DNA from: an uncultured Verrucomicrobiota bacterium | Lineage (GTDB): Bacteria > Verrucomicrobiota > Verrucomicrobiia > Opitutales > Opitutaceae | Direction of reading: 5' to 3' | Length of the DNA: 64,000 nt | Assembly (NCBI GenBank): GCA_903898675.1 | Contig: CAIUGM010000040.1 | Location: 62,001-126,000 of the forward strand | In this document: positions 56,692 through 64,000 of the stretch, piece after piece | How positions within the stretch are numbered: the first letter of the stretch is position 1 | How the letters are laid out: each line of letters opens with the position of its first letter | Made by a program: the position numbers and the translations under genes | Notes under the pieces: model-generated | Seen by the model: only the letters and a program-made list of their open reading frames with translations | The model's database searches: none | What the model was told of the DNA's origin: nothing

Positions 56692-57513
56692 ATGGCTGCG
56701 CTCCTTCCGCCCAATTCCTTCTACGTCGTTTCTTATCCCCGCTCGGGCAACACCTGGCTGATCAACTGCCTCACCATGTTGCTCGACGGCGTGCGCGGTG
56801 AGGCCTACACGCCCTTCAAGCTCTACACCGAGCTCCACGGCAATCCCGACGAGGGCTTTCACTTCTGGTGCGAGCCGCGCCAGCGCACGGACCAGCCGAT
56901 CTGCGTGAAGTCGCACGACGACCTCGCCGCCTTTCGCCGCCGTCATCCCCCGGGACCCGTGGTCTACATCGCCCGGGATGCCCGCGACAGCCTGCTGAGC
57001 TACTATTTTTTCCGGCAGGCCTACGCGAAAGCGGAGGAACTCGAGACCCAACGGATCAACGGCACGGAGGTCCTGATTTCCCGTGGCGCCTCGGAGCCCG
57101 TATTCCGGGCGGATGAATTCTCGGCTTTCCTGCGCGCCGAGGCGCCGGCGTGGGCGGCGCATGTCGCGTCGGCGCGGGCGGACGGCGACCTGTGCTTCCT
57201 CACCTATGAGAAGCTGATGCTCGACTTCGAGGACAGCCTGCGCGGGGCCCTGGCGTGGATCAAGCAACCGGCGGTCCGCTCCTACGAGGAGACGGGGCGG
57301 GTTTACCATTCCGGTTTCGGTGCGGTCTTCGCCGGCAACAACCGGGATTTCTTCCGCCGCGGGCAGATCGGCGATTGGAAAAACTGGTACGACTCCAGCC
57401 ATGCCCGGCTGCTGGACGGACTCATCGGGCCGGACCTGCTCGCCCTCGGCTTCGAATCCGACCCGGCCTGGGCCCAAAACTACGTGCCGGCGGCGAAGGT
57501 ACCTCAGCCATGA
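56692..57513 (+). CDS. Sulfotransferase family protein
   Basis: A 273-aa PAPS-dependent sulfotransferase-fold protein. The 5'-phosphosulfate loop SYPRSGNTWLINCL (about 14-27) and the 3'-phosphate motif YIARDARDSLLSYYFF (about 87-102) are intact; a KSHDD segment (about 69-73) carries a His at the catalytic position, and the C-terminal RRGQIGDWKNW is typical of cytosolic sulfotransferases. It lies 3 bp after the Wzt-like gene and overlaps the next gene by 4 bp. Probably sulfates a sugar of the exported polymer using PAPS made by the APS kinase at 47376. Confidence 0.88.
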   Translation: MAALLPPNSFYVVSYPRSGNTWLINCLTMLLDGVRGEAYTPFKLYTELHGNPDEGFHFWCEPRQRTDQPICVKSHDDLAAFRRRHPPGPVVYIARDARDSLLSYYFFRQAYAKAEELETQRINGTEVLISRGASEPVFRADEFSAFLRAEAPAWAAHVASARADGDLCFLTYEKLMLDFEDSLRGALAWIKQPAVRSYEETGRVYHSGFGAVFAGNNRDFFRRGQIGDWKNWYDSSHARLLDGLIGPDLLALGFESDPAWAQNYVPAAKVPQP

Positions 57514-58283
57514 TGCCACCTGCGGCCGAGGAAAACGGACCGGACGTGGCTTATGTCGGCGACTACGCCAGTTTCGCCGAGGCCCGGGCCTGCTCCCGGG
57601 GTTACGAGGAGGCGGTGATCCTGGAGCGCACCCGCCTGGCGCTGCACAAGGTGGTGCGGGGTGAGGCGGCGTATGAGCGCGATTCCGTGACCTTCGATAC
57701 CCTCGAACTACCCGGACCGCTGTTGGATATCCTGAACCGCAGCGCCGCGGAACACCAAGGCAGGCTCTCCGTCCTGGATTTTGGCGGAGCCCTGGGGAGC
57801 ACTTACTTTCAATGCCGGAGTGCGCTGACCCGTTTCGCGCCGCTGGAATGGAGCGTCGTCGACCTGCCGGCACATGTGGCCTGCGGACAGCGCGAATTCG
57901 CCAACGACATCCTGCGGTTCTACCCTTCCATCGAGTCCTGCCGGCGGGAACGCCGGCCGCAGGTGCTGCTGCTTTCCGGCGTGCTGCAATACCTGCCGGA
58001 GCCCTGGCAATTCCTGCGCGAGGCCGCGACGGGCGACTTCGACTGGATCGTGCTGGACCGGACGCCCTTCATCCCCGCGGAGCGGGACCGGCTCACGGTG
58101 GAGGTCGTCTCACCGCGCATCTATCCCGCCACTTATCCGGCCTGGTTTTTCAGCCGGCCCCGGCTCGCGGACCACCTCCCGCCCGGCTGGGAGATTGTGG
58201 TTGAGTTTGACGCGCTGGACCGGCAACTGCTCGATGGAATCGAGCTCATTTTCAAGGGCCTGGCCCTGCGCCGAAACACATGA
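57510..58283 (+). CDS. Methyltransferase, TIGR04325-like
   Basis: A 257-aa protein. A central Rossmann-type SAM motif ([15 protein letters not shown], about 94-108) is followed by [10 protein letters not shown] and [14 protein letters not shown]. The pattern DYASFAEA....[11 protein letters not shown] near the N-terminus is characteristic of the TIGR04325 group found in capsule and O-antigen loci. It starts within the sulfotransferase stop codon and ends within the start of the next gene (4-bp overlaps on both sides). Substrate presumably a sugar; not readable. Confidence 0.78.
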   Translation: MMPPAAEENGPDVAYVGDYASFAEARACSRGYEEAVILERTRLALHKVVRGEAAYERDSVTFDTLELPGPLLDILNRSAAEHQGRLSVLDFGGALGSTYFQCRSALTRFAPLEWSVVDLPAHVACGQREFANDILRFYPSIESCRRERRPQVLLLSGVLQYLPEPWQFLREAATGDFDWIVLDRTPFIPAERDRLTVEVVSPRIYPATYPAWFFSRPRLADHLPPGWEIVVEFDALDRQLLDGIELIFKGLALRRNT

Positions 58284-61087
58284 GATATTACTGCACTTAT
58301 TTTGACACGAATTACCTGACCCGCGGACTCGCGCTCCACCAGTCGCTGCTCGCCCACGCGGGTCCCTTCGAGCTGGTCGTGTTGTGCATGGACCAGGAGT
58401 CCGAGACGATCCTGCGCGGTCAGGCCCTACCGAATGTCCGGCTCCTGCCGGTGGCGGAACTGACCGCGAAATACCCCCGGCTGGCCGCCGCGCAGGGCGA
58501 CCGGACCAAGCTGGAATTCTATTTCACCTGCACCGCCTGGCTGATGCGCCACTTGCTCCCCACGGTGCCGGCCGGCGAGTTGCTGACCTACCTGGATGCC
58601 GACCTGTATTTCTTCAGTTCGCCCGAGCCGGTTTACGCCGAGATCGGGACGGCCCCGGTCGCCATCACCCCGCATCGCTTCCCCGCTTCGCTCGCCCACC
58701 TGGAAAAATACGGTCGCTTCAACGTGGGTTGGGTTTCCCTGCGGCATGACGCGACCGGCGAAGCCTGTGCGGCGGATTGGGCGGAAAAATGCGCCGACTG
58801 GTGCTTTAACCTCCTCGAGGCGACGCGCTACGCCGACCAGAAGTATCTCGATACGTGGGCGACCCAGTTTCCCGGTACCGTCAGCCTCCTGCACCCCGGC
58901 GTCAATGTCGCCCCGTGGAACATCAAGGACTGCGCCATCACCGCGGGCAAGACCGGGCCGCAGATCCGGAAGCGGCCGCTCATTTTTTATCATTTCCACG
59001 CGCTGGTCCATCTCGGCCGGCAGCTCTACGACCCCAGCCTGCACAAGTACGATGCCGCGCTGACGCCCGGGCTCCGGAACCAGGTCTACCTCCCGTACCT
59101 GCAGGCATTGCACCAGCACGACCAACCCGGCGGCGAGACCCCGGATGTCGTGCCACCCGCCCAGGCGGATGATCCGCGGAGCAGCCTGGCCCTCACCCAC
59201 CTCCTCGGCGCCCTGCGCGCCTCCGAACTCGACCGGGCCGCCCGGCTGCAGGCGATCGAGTCCAACCACGCCGCCGCGTTGCGCGCGATCGAGGACGCGC
59301 GCGCCGCCACACGCGAGGCCCGCGCCGCCACCAAGCGCAACCTGATCTACCTGCGGGAAGTCGAGCAGGATCGCGACGCGTCTCAGGCGGTGATCAAGGA
59401 AAACCATGTCACGATGCAGAAGATGGTCGATTACCTCGCGGCGGTGGAGAAGGACAGCGCCGACCGGCTGAAGTCCATCCACTATCACCAGGAAAAGCTG
59501 AAGGAGGCCTACTCCGACCTCGAGCGCAACGTCGCCTACCTCAAGACCCTGGAGGCCGAGATCCAGGCGCACCAGCGGGCCGGCGCGGAAAAGGAAGCGC
59601 GCATCGCCGCCCTGAACGAGCAACTCACGGCCCTCGGACAACGCCTGGTCACGCAGCAATCCATCGCGGTCTCCCGGCAGGAATACCAGGAGACACTCGC
59701 CGCCTTTGTCCCGTATGGCCGCCACCTCCGGAAAGTCATCGTGGCAAAGTACCACGAGCGTCTGTTGCCGCACATCGCCTGGCTCTCGTCCATGGGTGCC
59801 ATCGTGGAAGTTTTCGGCAGCCCGGCGGAGCTGGGTGGCAATCACCAGGGATTGATCCGTTTCTGGAGCGAGAGCCTGTGGGAATGGCTGGGCCAGATCG
59901 ACAGTCTCTTCAACGAGCAGGCCTACCTGCGCGCCAATCCCGATGTGGCCGACGCCGTGGCCCAGGGACTCCTGCTCAGCGGCTGGGACCACTACCTCAC
60001 CTTTGGCCAGAGCGAAAGGCGGAGCCCGGGCACCCCGAACTATTGCTCGGGCCTCGCCGACTTTGACGCCGTGGCCTATGATGAGTCGGACCGGTCGGCG
60101 GTGCTGCCGTGCCTCTGCGGGCGGCTGCAACCCCATCACAAGCTTGTGATCACCGGTCACGAACCCGCCGCCGGCTCACTGCCGCCGGACCTGGCCCGCT
60201 CCCACCTCCCGGGCAATACGGTCATTTGTCACCGGCCCCCGCAGGCCTGGCTCGGGCCGCGCCTGCCCACGATCATTCCCGGGGCCCACTGGCCGCGGGT
60301 GCGCCAGCAGGATATTTATCCGGACGCACCGGCCCAGACCGTCGACTGGCCGACGATCACTGTCGTCACGGTCAGCTATAACCAGGCCGCGTTCCTCGAG
60401 GAGACGATCCGCTCCGTCCTCGACCAGAACTACCCCAAGCTCGAGTACATCATCGTCGACGGCGGATCCACCGACGGCTCGGTGGACATCATCAAGAAAT
60501 ACGCCGACCGGCTCGCGTGGTGGGTCAGCGAAAAAGACCGGGGCCAGTCGCACGCGTTGAACAAGGGCTTCGAGCGGGCGACCGGGCGGATCCTCACCTG
60601 GCTGAACAGCGACGACCGGCTCGCGCCGGGCAGCCTGTTCACCGTCGCGCAGACCTTCCTGCTGCACCAAACCGACGTGGTGGTCGGGCGTTGCGCTCGG
60701 GTCATGGACCGCGAACCCGTGCCCTACCACATCCACCGTTGCTATCTGCCGCTGGATATCATCGAGCCGCTGCGGCTGGACCTGCTACTCGACCTGGACT
60801 TCAGCTGGCTGAAGGGAAAGTTCTTCCACCAGCCGGAGGTTTTCTACACCCGGGAAATATTTGACCGCGCCGGCGGGAAACTGCGCGAGGATCTCTATTA
60901 CAGCATGGACTACGACCTCTGGGTGCGCATGGCCCGCGCCGGGGCCCGGATCTTCGCGGTGCCCGAGGTAGTCGCGATCTTCCGCCAGCACAAGGACCAG
61001 AAGACCGGCGGGGAAACCCTGCCCTACCTGCCCGAACTCCGCCAGGTCAACGCCGCGCACCGCGCCGAGCTCGCGGCCTCTTCCTAA
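58280..61087 (+). CDS. Three-part glycosyltransferase (GT8-like, coiled coil, GT2)
   Basis: A 935-aa protein. The N-terminal domain (about 1-280) is a glycogenin/GT8-like transferase with LDADLYFF (Asp106xAsp108). The middle (about 300-480) is a long coiled coil rich in Ala, Arg and Glu. Next comes a short module (about 545-590) with [12 protein letters not shown]...[11 protein letters not shown], a motif also seen in other bacterial surface glycosyltransferases. The C-terminal domain (about 690-930) is a GT2 transferase ([36 protein letters not shown]). Two active domains on one coiled-coil scaffold could set chain length or couple two transfer steps. Starts by 4-bp overlap. Confidence 0.85.
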   Translation: MRYYCTYFDTNYLTRGLALHQSLLAHAGPFELVVLCMDQESETILRGQALPNVRLLPVAELTAKYPRLAAAQGDRTKLEFYFTCTAWLMRHLLPTVPAGELLTYLDADLYFFSSPEPVYAEIGTAPVAITPHRFPASLAHLEKYGRFNVGWVSLRHDATGEACAADWAEKCADWCFNLLEATRYADQKYLDTWATQFPGTVSLLHPGVNVAPWNIKDCAITAGKTGPQIRKRPLIFYHFHALVHLGRQLYDPSLHKYDAALTPGLRNQVYLPYLQALHQHDQPGGETPDVVPPAQADDPRSSLALTHLLGALRASELDRAARLQAIESNHAAALRAIEDARAATREARAATKRNLIYLREVEQDRDASQAVIKENHVTMQKMVDYLAAVEKDSADRLKSIHYHQEKLKEAYSDLERNVAYLKTLEAEIQAHQRAGAEKEARIAALNEQLTALGQRLVTQQSIAVSRQEYQETLAAFVPYGRHLRKVIVAKYHERLLPHIAWLSSMGAIVEVFGSPAELGGNHQGLIRFWSESLWEWLGQIDSLFNEQAYLRANPDVADAVAQGLLLSGWDHYLTFGQSERRSPGTPNYCSGLADFDAVAYDESDRSAVLPCLCGRLQPHHKLVITGHEPAAGSLPPDLARSHLPGNTVICHRPPQAWLGPRLPTIIPGAHWPRVRQQDIYPDAPAQTVDWPTITVVTVSYNQAAFLEETIRSVLDQNYPKLEYIIVDGGSTDGSVDIIKKYADRLAWWVSEKDRGQSHALNKGFERATGRILTWLNSDDRLAPGSLFTVAQTFLLHQTDVVVGRCARVMDREPVPYHIHRCYLPLDIIEPLRLDLLLDLDFSWLKGKFFHQPEVFYTREIFDRAGGKLREDLYYSMDYDLWVRMARAGARIFAVPEVVAIFRQHKDQKTGGETLPYLPELRQVNAAHRAELAASS

Positions 61088-61112
61088 ATTCACCGTTTTC
61101 CGATTTTCCTCC

Positions 61113-62114
61113 ATGCCGCCCGATTCCGCCTCTTTCCAAGCCTGGGTCGATGACCTGCCCAAGTCCCACGGCTGGCTGCAGCTTTCGCCGGAGCGGGCCT
61201 ACGCCCACGCGGAGGACGGCTACGACGCCCAGTACGGGGTTTTCGCGCCCGAGGAAGAGGAGGGCCAGGGTTTGTGCGCCCTGCTCGCCACCCACGGGGT
61301 CGATACCCGCGGGCCCGCCCTGGAAATCGGCTGCGGCACCGGCCGCCTGACCTACGGGCTCGCCCGGCATTATCCCGGCCCGGACTTCCTGATCACCGAT
61401 CCCTCGCCCACTTTCCTGCGACTGACGCAGAAGCTGTTTGAAAGCGCGGGACCCTACCCGGCGCGGCAGCAGTTCGCCGTGCTCAACGCCGACGACCTCG
61501 GCCTGCTGCCGCCGGACATGTTCTCGCTCATCGCCATGCGCTCGACGCTCCACCACATCCTGAAGGTGGAGGAATTCATCGCGGCCTGCGCGCGGACCCT
61601 GCGGCCCGGCGGCGCGCTGCTCATGGGCGCCGAGCCGTGCGAGAGCGGTTATATCCTCATGGCGGCCGTGGCCCAGTCCATCGCGCCGACGCTCGAGGCG
61701 GCCGGCGTGGAGCTGCGCCCGGAGTGGCGGAAGCTGCTCAAGGTGTTCACCGACACCGTCAAGTTTTACTGCCGGCGCGACATCGACAAGACGACCGCCG
61801 AGGACAAGCACCTCTTCCGGGTTGAGGAACTGGGCGAACTCGGCGCGGAGCACGGGCTGCGCCTGCGCTTCTTCCCCAATGCCACTTTTGCCGACTACGC
61901 CCCGCCGCTGCTGCCGGAGTTTGAAAACTTCAGCGTGTTTTTCCTGAACTACCTGCAGTACTGCATGCTGTTCGACCTTGAGTTCCTGAAGCTCATCCGC
62001 CGGCACATGAAGGCGCAGCTCAAGTACCTGGACGATTGCTACCGCAGCCATGTCGGGCCGGTGCTCACCGGGGTGTTCCTGCTGAAGAAAGTGAATGGCA
62101 ATATTTTGACGTGA
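61113..62114 (+). CDS. Class I SAM-dependent methyltransferase
   Basis: A 333-aa methyltransferase: SAM motif I PALEIGCGTGRLTYGLA (about 68-84), FLITDPSPTF, FSLIAMRSTLHHILKVEEF and LRPGGALLMGAEP. The extra C-terminal part (about 190-333) is predicted helical and ends with a hydrophobic stretch. It follows the large glycosyltransferase by 25 bp, and its stop overlaps the next start (TGATG). Probably methylates the glycan or a carrier-bound sugar. Confidence 0.85.
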   Translation: MPPDSASFQAWVDDLPKSHGWLQLSPERAYAHAEDGYDAQYGVFAPEEEEGQGLCALLATHGVDTRGPALEIGCGTGRLTYGLARHYPGPDFLITDPSPTFLRLTQKLFESAGPYPARQQFAVLNADDLGLLPPDMFSLIAMRSTLHHILKVEEFIAACARTLRPGGALLMGAEPCESGYILMAAVAQSIAPTLEAAGVELRPEWRKLLKVFTDTVKFYCRRDIDKTTAEDKHLFRVEELGELGAEHGLRLRFFPNATFADYAPPLLPEFENFSVFFLNYLQYCMLFDLEFLKLIRRHMKAQLKYLDDCYRSHVGPVLTGVFLLKKVNGNILT

Positions 62115-64000
62115 TGAAACCTCCTTCCGCCAGCATCCGGCCTCCCTACCTGCCGAAACGAATCCTCTTCCTCAACGATGTGGGCTTCCAGTACGGCGCG
62201 GGCATCGCGCAGGCGCGGCAAATCCAGTCGCTCCTGACCCTCGGCATCGAGGTCGGCGTCCTCGCCTGGTCGCCGGGCGACATCGACTTCGAGAATGTCA
62301 CCACCCGGCCGGTCGATCCCGAACTCTGGCTGGGCATCCGCTCCGTCAACCACCTCGAGGGCGGCAAGGTCATGGCGGACGGTCCCCTCGTCGCGGGCCT
62401 GCTCCTGGAAGTGGCGCGGTTCAACCCCAACGTCATCATCGTGGGCAATCTCCACGCCGCCCGCTGGCCCTTCGCCCTGCTGCCGGCCCTGCAGGCGACC
62501 GGCTGCAAGGTGATCGCCTTCCTGCATGACGCGTACCTCTTTACCGGCCGCTGCGCCTATCCGGGCAGTTGCTCGCTCTACCTCACCGGCTGCAACGAAA
62601 CCTGCCCCACCGCGCAGGAGTACCCGAGCCTCGAGCCCGACCTGATCGCGGCGGCCTGGCAAACCCGGCGTGATATCTTCAGTGGGCCGAACGGCATCGC
62701 CGTCGTGGCCAACAGCCGCTGGAGCGCGCAGATGTTCCGGACGGCCATGCCGGACTGCCACACCGTGGAAACCGTCGAGCTGGGCGCCGACGAATTCGTC
62801 TTTAAACCGGGGGACAAGACCGCCGCGCGCCAGGCGCTCGGCCTGCCGGATGACAAACCGCTGATCCTGTGTGCCGCGGTCAACTTCCAGGAAAAACGCA
62901 AGGGCAGCGGCTACCTGCGGGAAATCATCGTGGCGCTCAAGGACACCCACAACTTTGCCGCCTTTGGCCACAACACGGGGGAGATCCCCGGGCTGATCGG
63001 CCTCGGCTACCACATCGAGGCGGCCAAGCTCGCCACCATCTACCAGGCCGCCGACCTTTTCCTCGGCACCGCCATGGAGGAAGCCTTCGGGCAGACGGTC
63101 ATGGAGGCGCAGTTGTGCGGCCTGCCCGTCGTGGCCTTCCAGGCGGGCGGCGTGACGGAAATCGTGCGCAGCGAGATCACCGGGAAATTTGTCCGGCCGG
63201 GAGACACGGCCGGCGCGGTGGCCGCCATCCAGACCCTGCTCGCGGACACCCGCTTCCGGCCGGTGGCGGCCCCGTGGGCCCGGCAGTATGCCGTCAGCCG
63301 CTTCTCGCTCTGGGCCCAGGAACATCGCTGGCACGTCTACCTTTCCGGCCGGCTCCAGGCGGGCACCGGGCACAACCCGCCCACGATCGCCTACCCGCTG
63401 GACGTTGCTGACAGCGTCAATGCGCTGGACCGCTACCTGCCCTCGTGGCCGGCGGAAGGCCGCTTTCTCTCCGAGGAACATGCGCAGATTTTTGCCAAGA
63501 CCTCGCAGCTGCCCGGCTGGCAACTGCCCGGCGATTCCTTCAAGCTATTCGAAATGGCCTACCACGCCGGCGACGTGATCATGGAGATCGGCACGTTCGG
63601 GGGACGCTCGGCCACCGTCGAGCTGCGCGGTGCCCTCGCCAACCCGGCGCGGACCGTGAAGCCCCAGTTTTACGGCATCGACATCCTCGACGATTCCATC
63701 ACGCGCACCCGCCAGATCCTCGCGGGCGAGATGCTCGGCGACCATTGCCACCTGTTCCACGGCGTCCTGCAGGATTTCGTGCAGCGCTGGGACATCACGC
63801 CGACCATGGTTTTCCTCGACGGCGACCACACGTACGAGGGCGTGGTCAAGGACCTGGTCACGCTGAGTGCCTACCTGAAACCCGGGACCCCGGTGTTGAT
63901 GCACGACTTCCTCAACACCGACAATGACACGGGAAAGATCGGCGTGAAGCGGGCCGCCCAGGAATGGGAGGCCGCCGGCCACGGCCGGTTCATGGGTTGC
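62114..64000 (+). CDS. Glycosyltransferase (GT4)-methyltransferase fusion (3' truncated)
   Basis: At least 629 residues; the frame runs off the right edge. The first part (about 14-420) is a GT-B glycosyltransferase: KRILFLNDVGFQYGAGIAQA, a cysteine-bearing insert (CSLYLTGCNETCP, about 155-170), VVANSRWSAQMF, FKPGDK and the nucleotide-sugar motif GTAMEEAFGQTVMEAQLCG typical of GT4. The second part (about 470 onward) is a class I methyltransferase of the Methyltransf_24 type: DVIMEIGTFGGRSA, YGIDILDDS and VFLDGDHTYEGVVKDL. The fusion suggests that sugar transfer and methylation are done by one protein. Operon with the genes before it. Confidence 0.83.
   Translation, partial: MKPPSASIRPPYLPKRILFLNDVGFQYGAGIAQARQIQSLLTLGIEVGVLAWSPGDIDFENVTTRPVDPELWLGIRSVNHLEGGKVMADGPLVAGLLLEVARFNPNVIIVGNLHAARWPFALLPALQATGCKVIAFLHDAYLFTGRCAYPGSCSLYLTGCNETCPTAQEYPSLEPDLIAAAWQTRRDIFSGPNGIAVVANSRWSAQMFRTAMPDCHTVETVELGADEFVFKPGDKTAARQALGLPDDKPLILCAAVNFQEKRKGSGYLREIIVALKDTHNFAAFGHNTGEIPGLIGLGYHIEAAKLATIYQAADLFLGTAMEEAFGQTVMEAQLCGLPVVAFQAGGVTEIVRSEITGKFVRPGDTAGAVAAIQTLLADTRFRPVAAPWARQYAVSRFSLWAQEHRWHVYLSGRLQAGTGHNPPTIAYPLDVADSVNALDRYLPSWPAEGRFLSEEHAQIFAKTSQLPGWQLPGDSFKLFEMAYHAGDVIMEIGTFGGRSATVELRGALANPARTVKPQFYGIDILDDSITRTRQILAGEMLGDHCHLFHGVLQDFVQRWDITPTMVFLDGDHTYEGVVKDLVTLSAYLKPGTPVLMHDFLNTDNDTGKIGVKRAAQEWEAAGHGRFMGC

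Noticed and set aside
55276-60160. 865- and 577-residue minus-strand open frames in the glycan locus
   Set aside because: Shadows opposite Wzt-like, sulfotransferase and glycosyltransferase genes that overlap each other by 4 bp in a tight operon.

Overview
High-GC, densely packed window. The gene content (complete alternative complex III operon, GxxExxY and four-helix-bundle cassettes, PpgK-type glucokinase, TolC/MacAB-like exporters, Wzm/Wzt glycan export) suggests a Gram-negative member of the Verrucomicrobiota, probably Opitutaceae. This is inferred from gene content and style; no rRNA or tRNA was seen that could settle it.

Layout. 1-9.2 kb: 3' part of an AsmA-like envelope protein, a hybrid sensor histidine kinase broken by an in-frame TAG, a secreted amidohydrolase and a sulfatase-fold protein lacking its nucleophile and metal ligands. 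9.2-12.6 kb (minus): porin, small phosphate-binding-like protein and chemoreceptor in one operon. 12.7-17.8 kb (minus): MacA-like adaptor, ATPase and two MacB-like permeases, with a four-helix-bundle gene between ATPase and permease. 18.2-23.1 kb (minus): ATPase, 843-aa FtsX-type permease, SlyD-like isomerase and polyphosphate glucokinase, with a GxxExxY gene again between ATPase and permease. 23.1-28.5 kb: esterase, outer-membrane protein, cupredoxin, class III cyclase, thioesterase and DUF4412 protein. 28.5-39.5 kb (minus): actABCDEF followed by a 101-aa membrane protein, a CcoN homologue that lacks nearly all heme/copper histidines, a CcoO-like and a CcoP-like cytochrome c. 40.0-45.5 kb (minus): sulfotransferase and a TolC-adaptor-permease-ATPase exporter. 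46.2-50.4 kb: glycan-export permease, APS kinase and two Gmd-family enzymes. 50.5-55.0 kb (minus): a giant secreted HELGH/Ig/FG-GAP protein and an acyltransferase. 55.3-64.0 kb: Wzt-like ATPase, sulfotransferase, methyltransferases and multidomain glycosyltransferases, running off the window.

How it fits together. The right third looks like a locus for making and exporting a methylated, probably sulfated and acylated surface polysaccharide (GDP-sugar supply, PAPS supply, sulfotransfer, Wzm/Wzt export). The centre is a respiratory electron-transfer operon: ActABCDEF oxidises quinol and the CcoO/CcoP-like cytochromes could carry the electrons on, but no competent oxidase subunit is encoded there. 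The other signal worth pursuing is a family of inverted-repeat elements. Two carry small genes (four-helix bundle; GxxExxY nuclease-fold) and sit exactly at ATPase/permease junctions. Others are gene-less, with purine-rich and pyrimidine-rich arms, and fill the otherwise rare long intergenic gaps at 42.8, 45.7-46.2, 47.0 and 47.9 kb.
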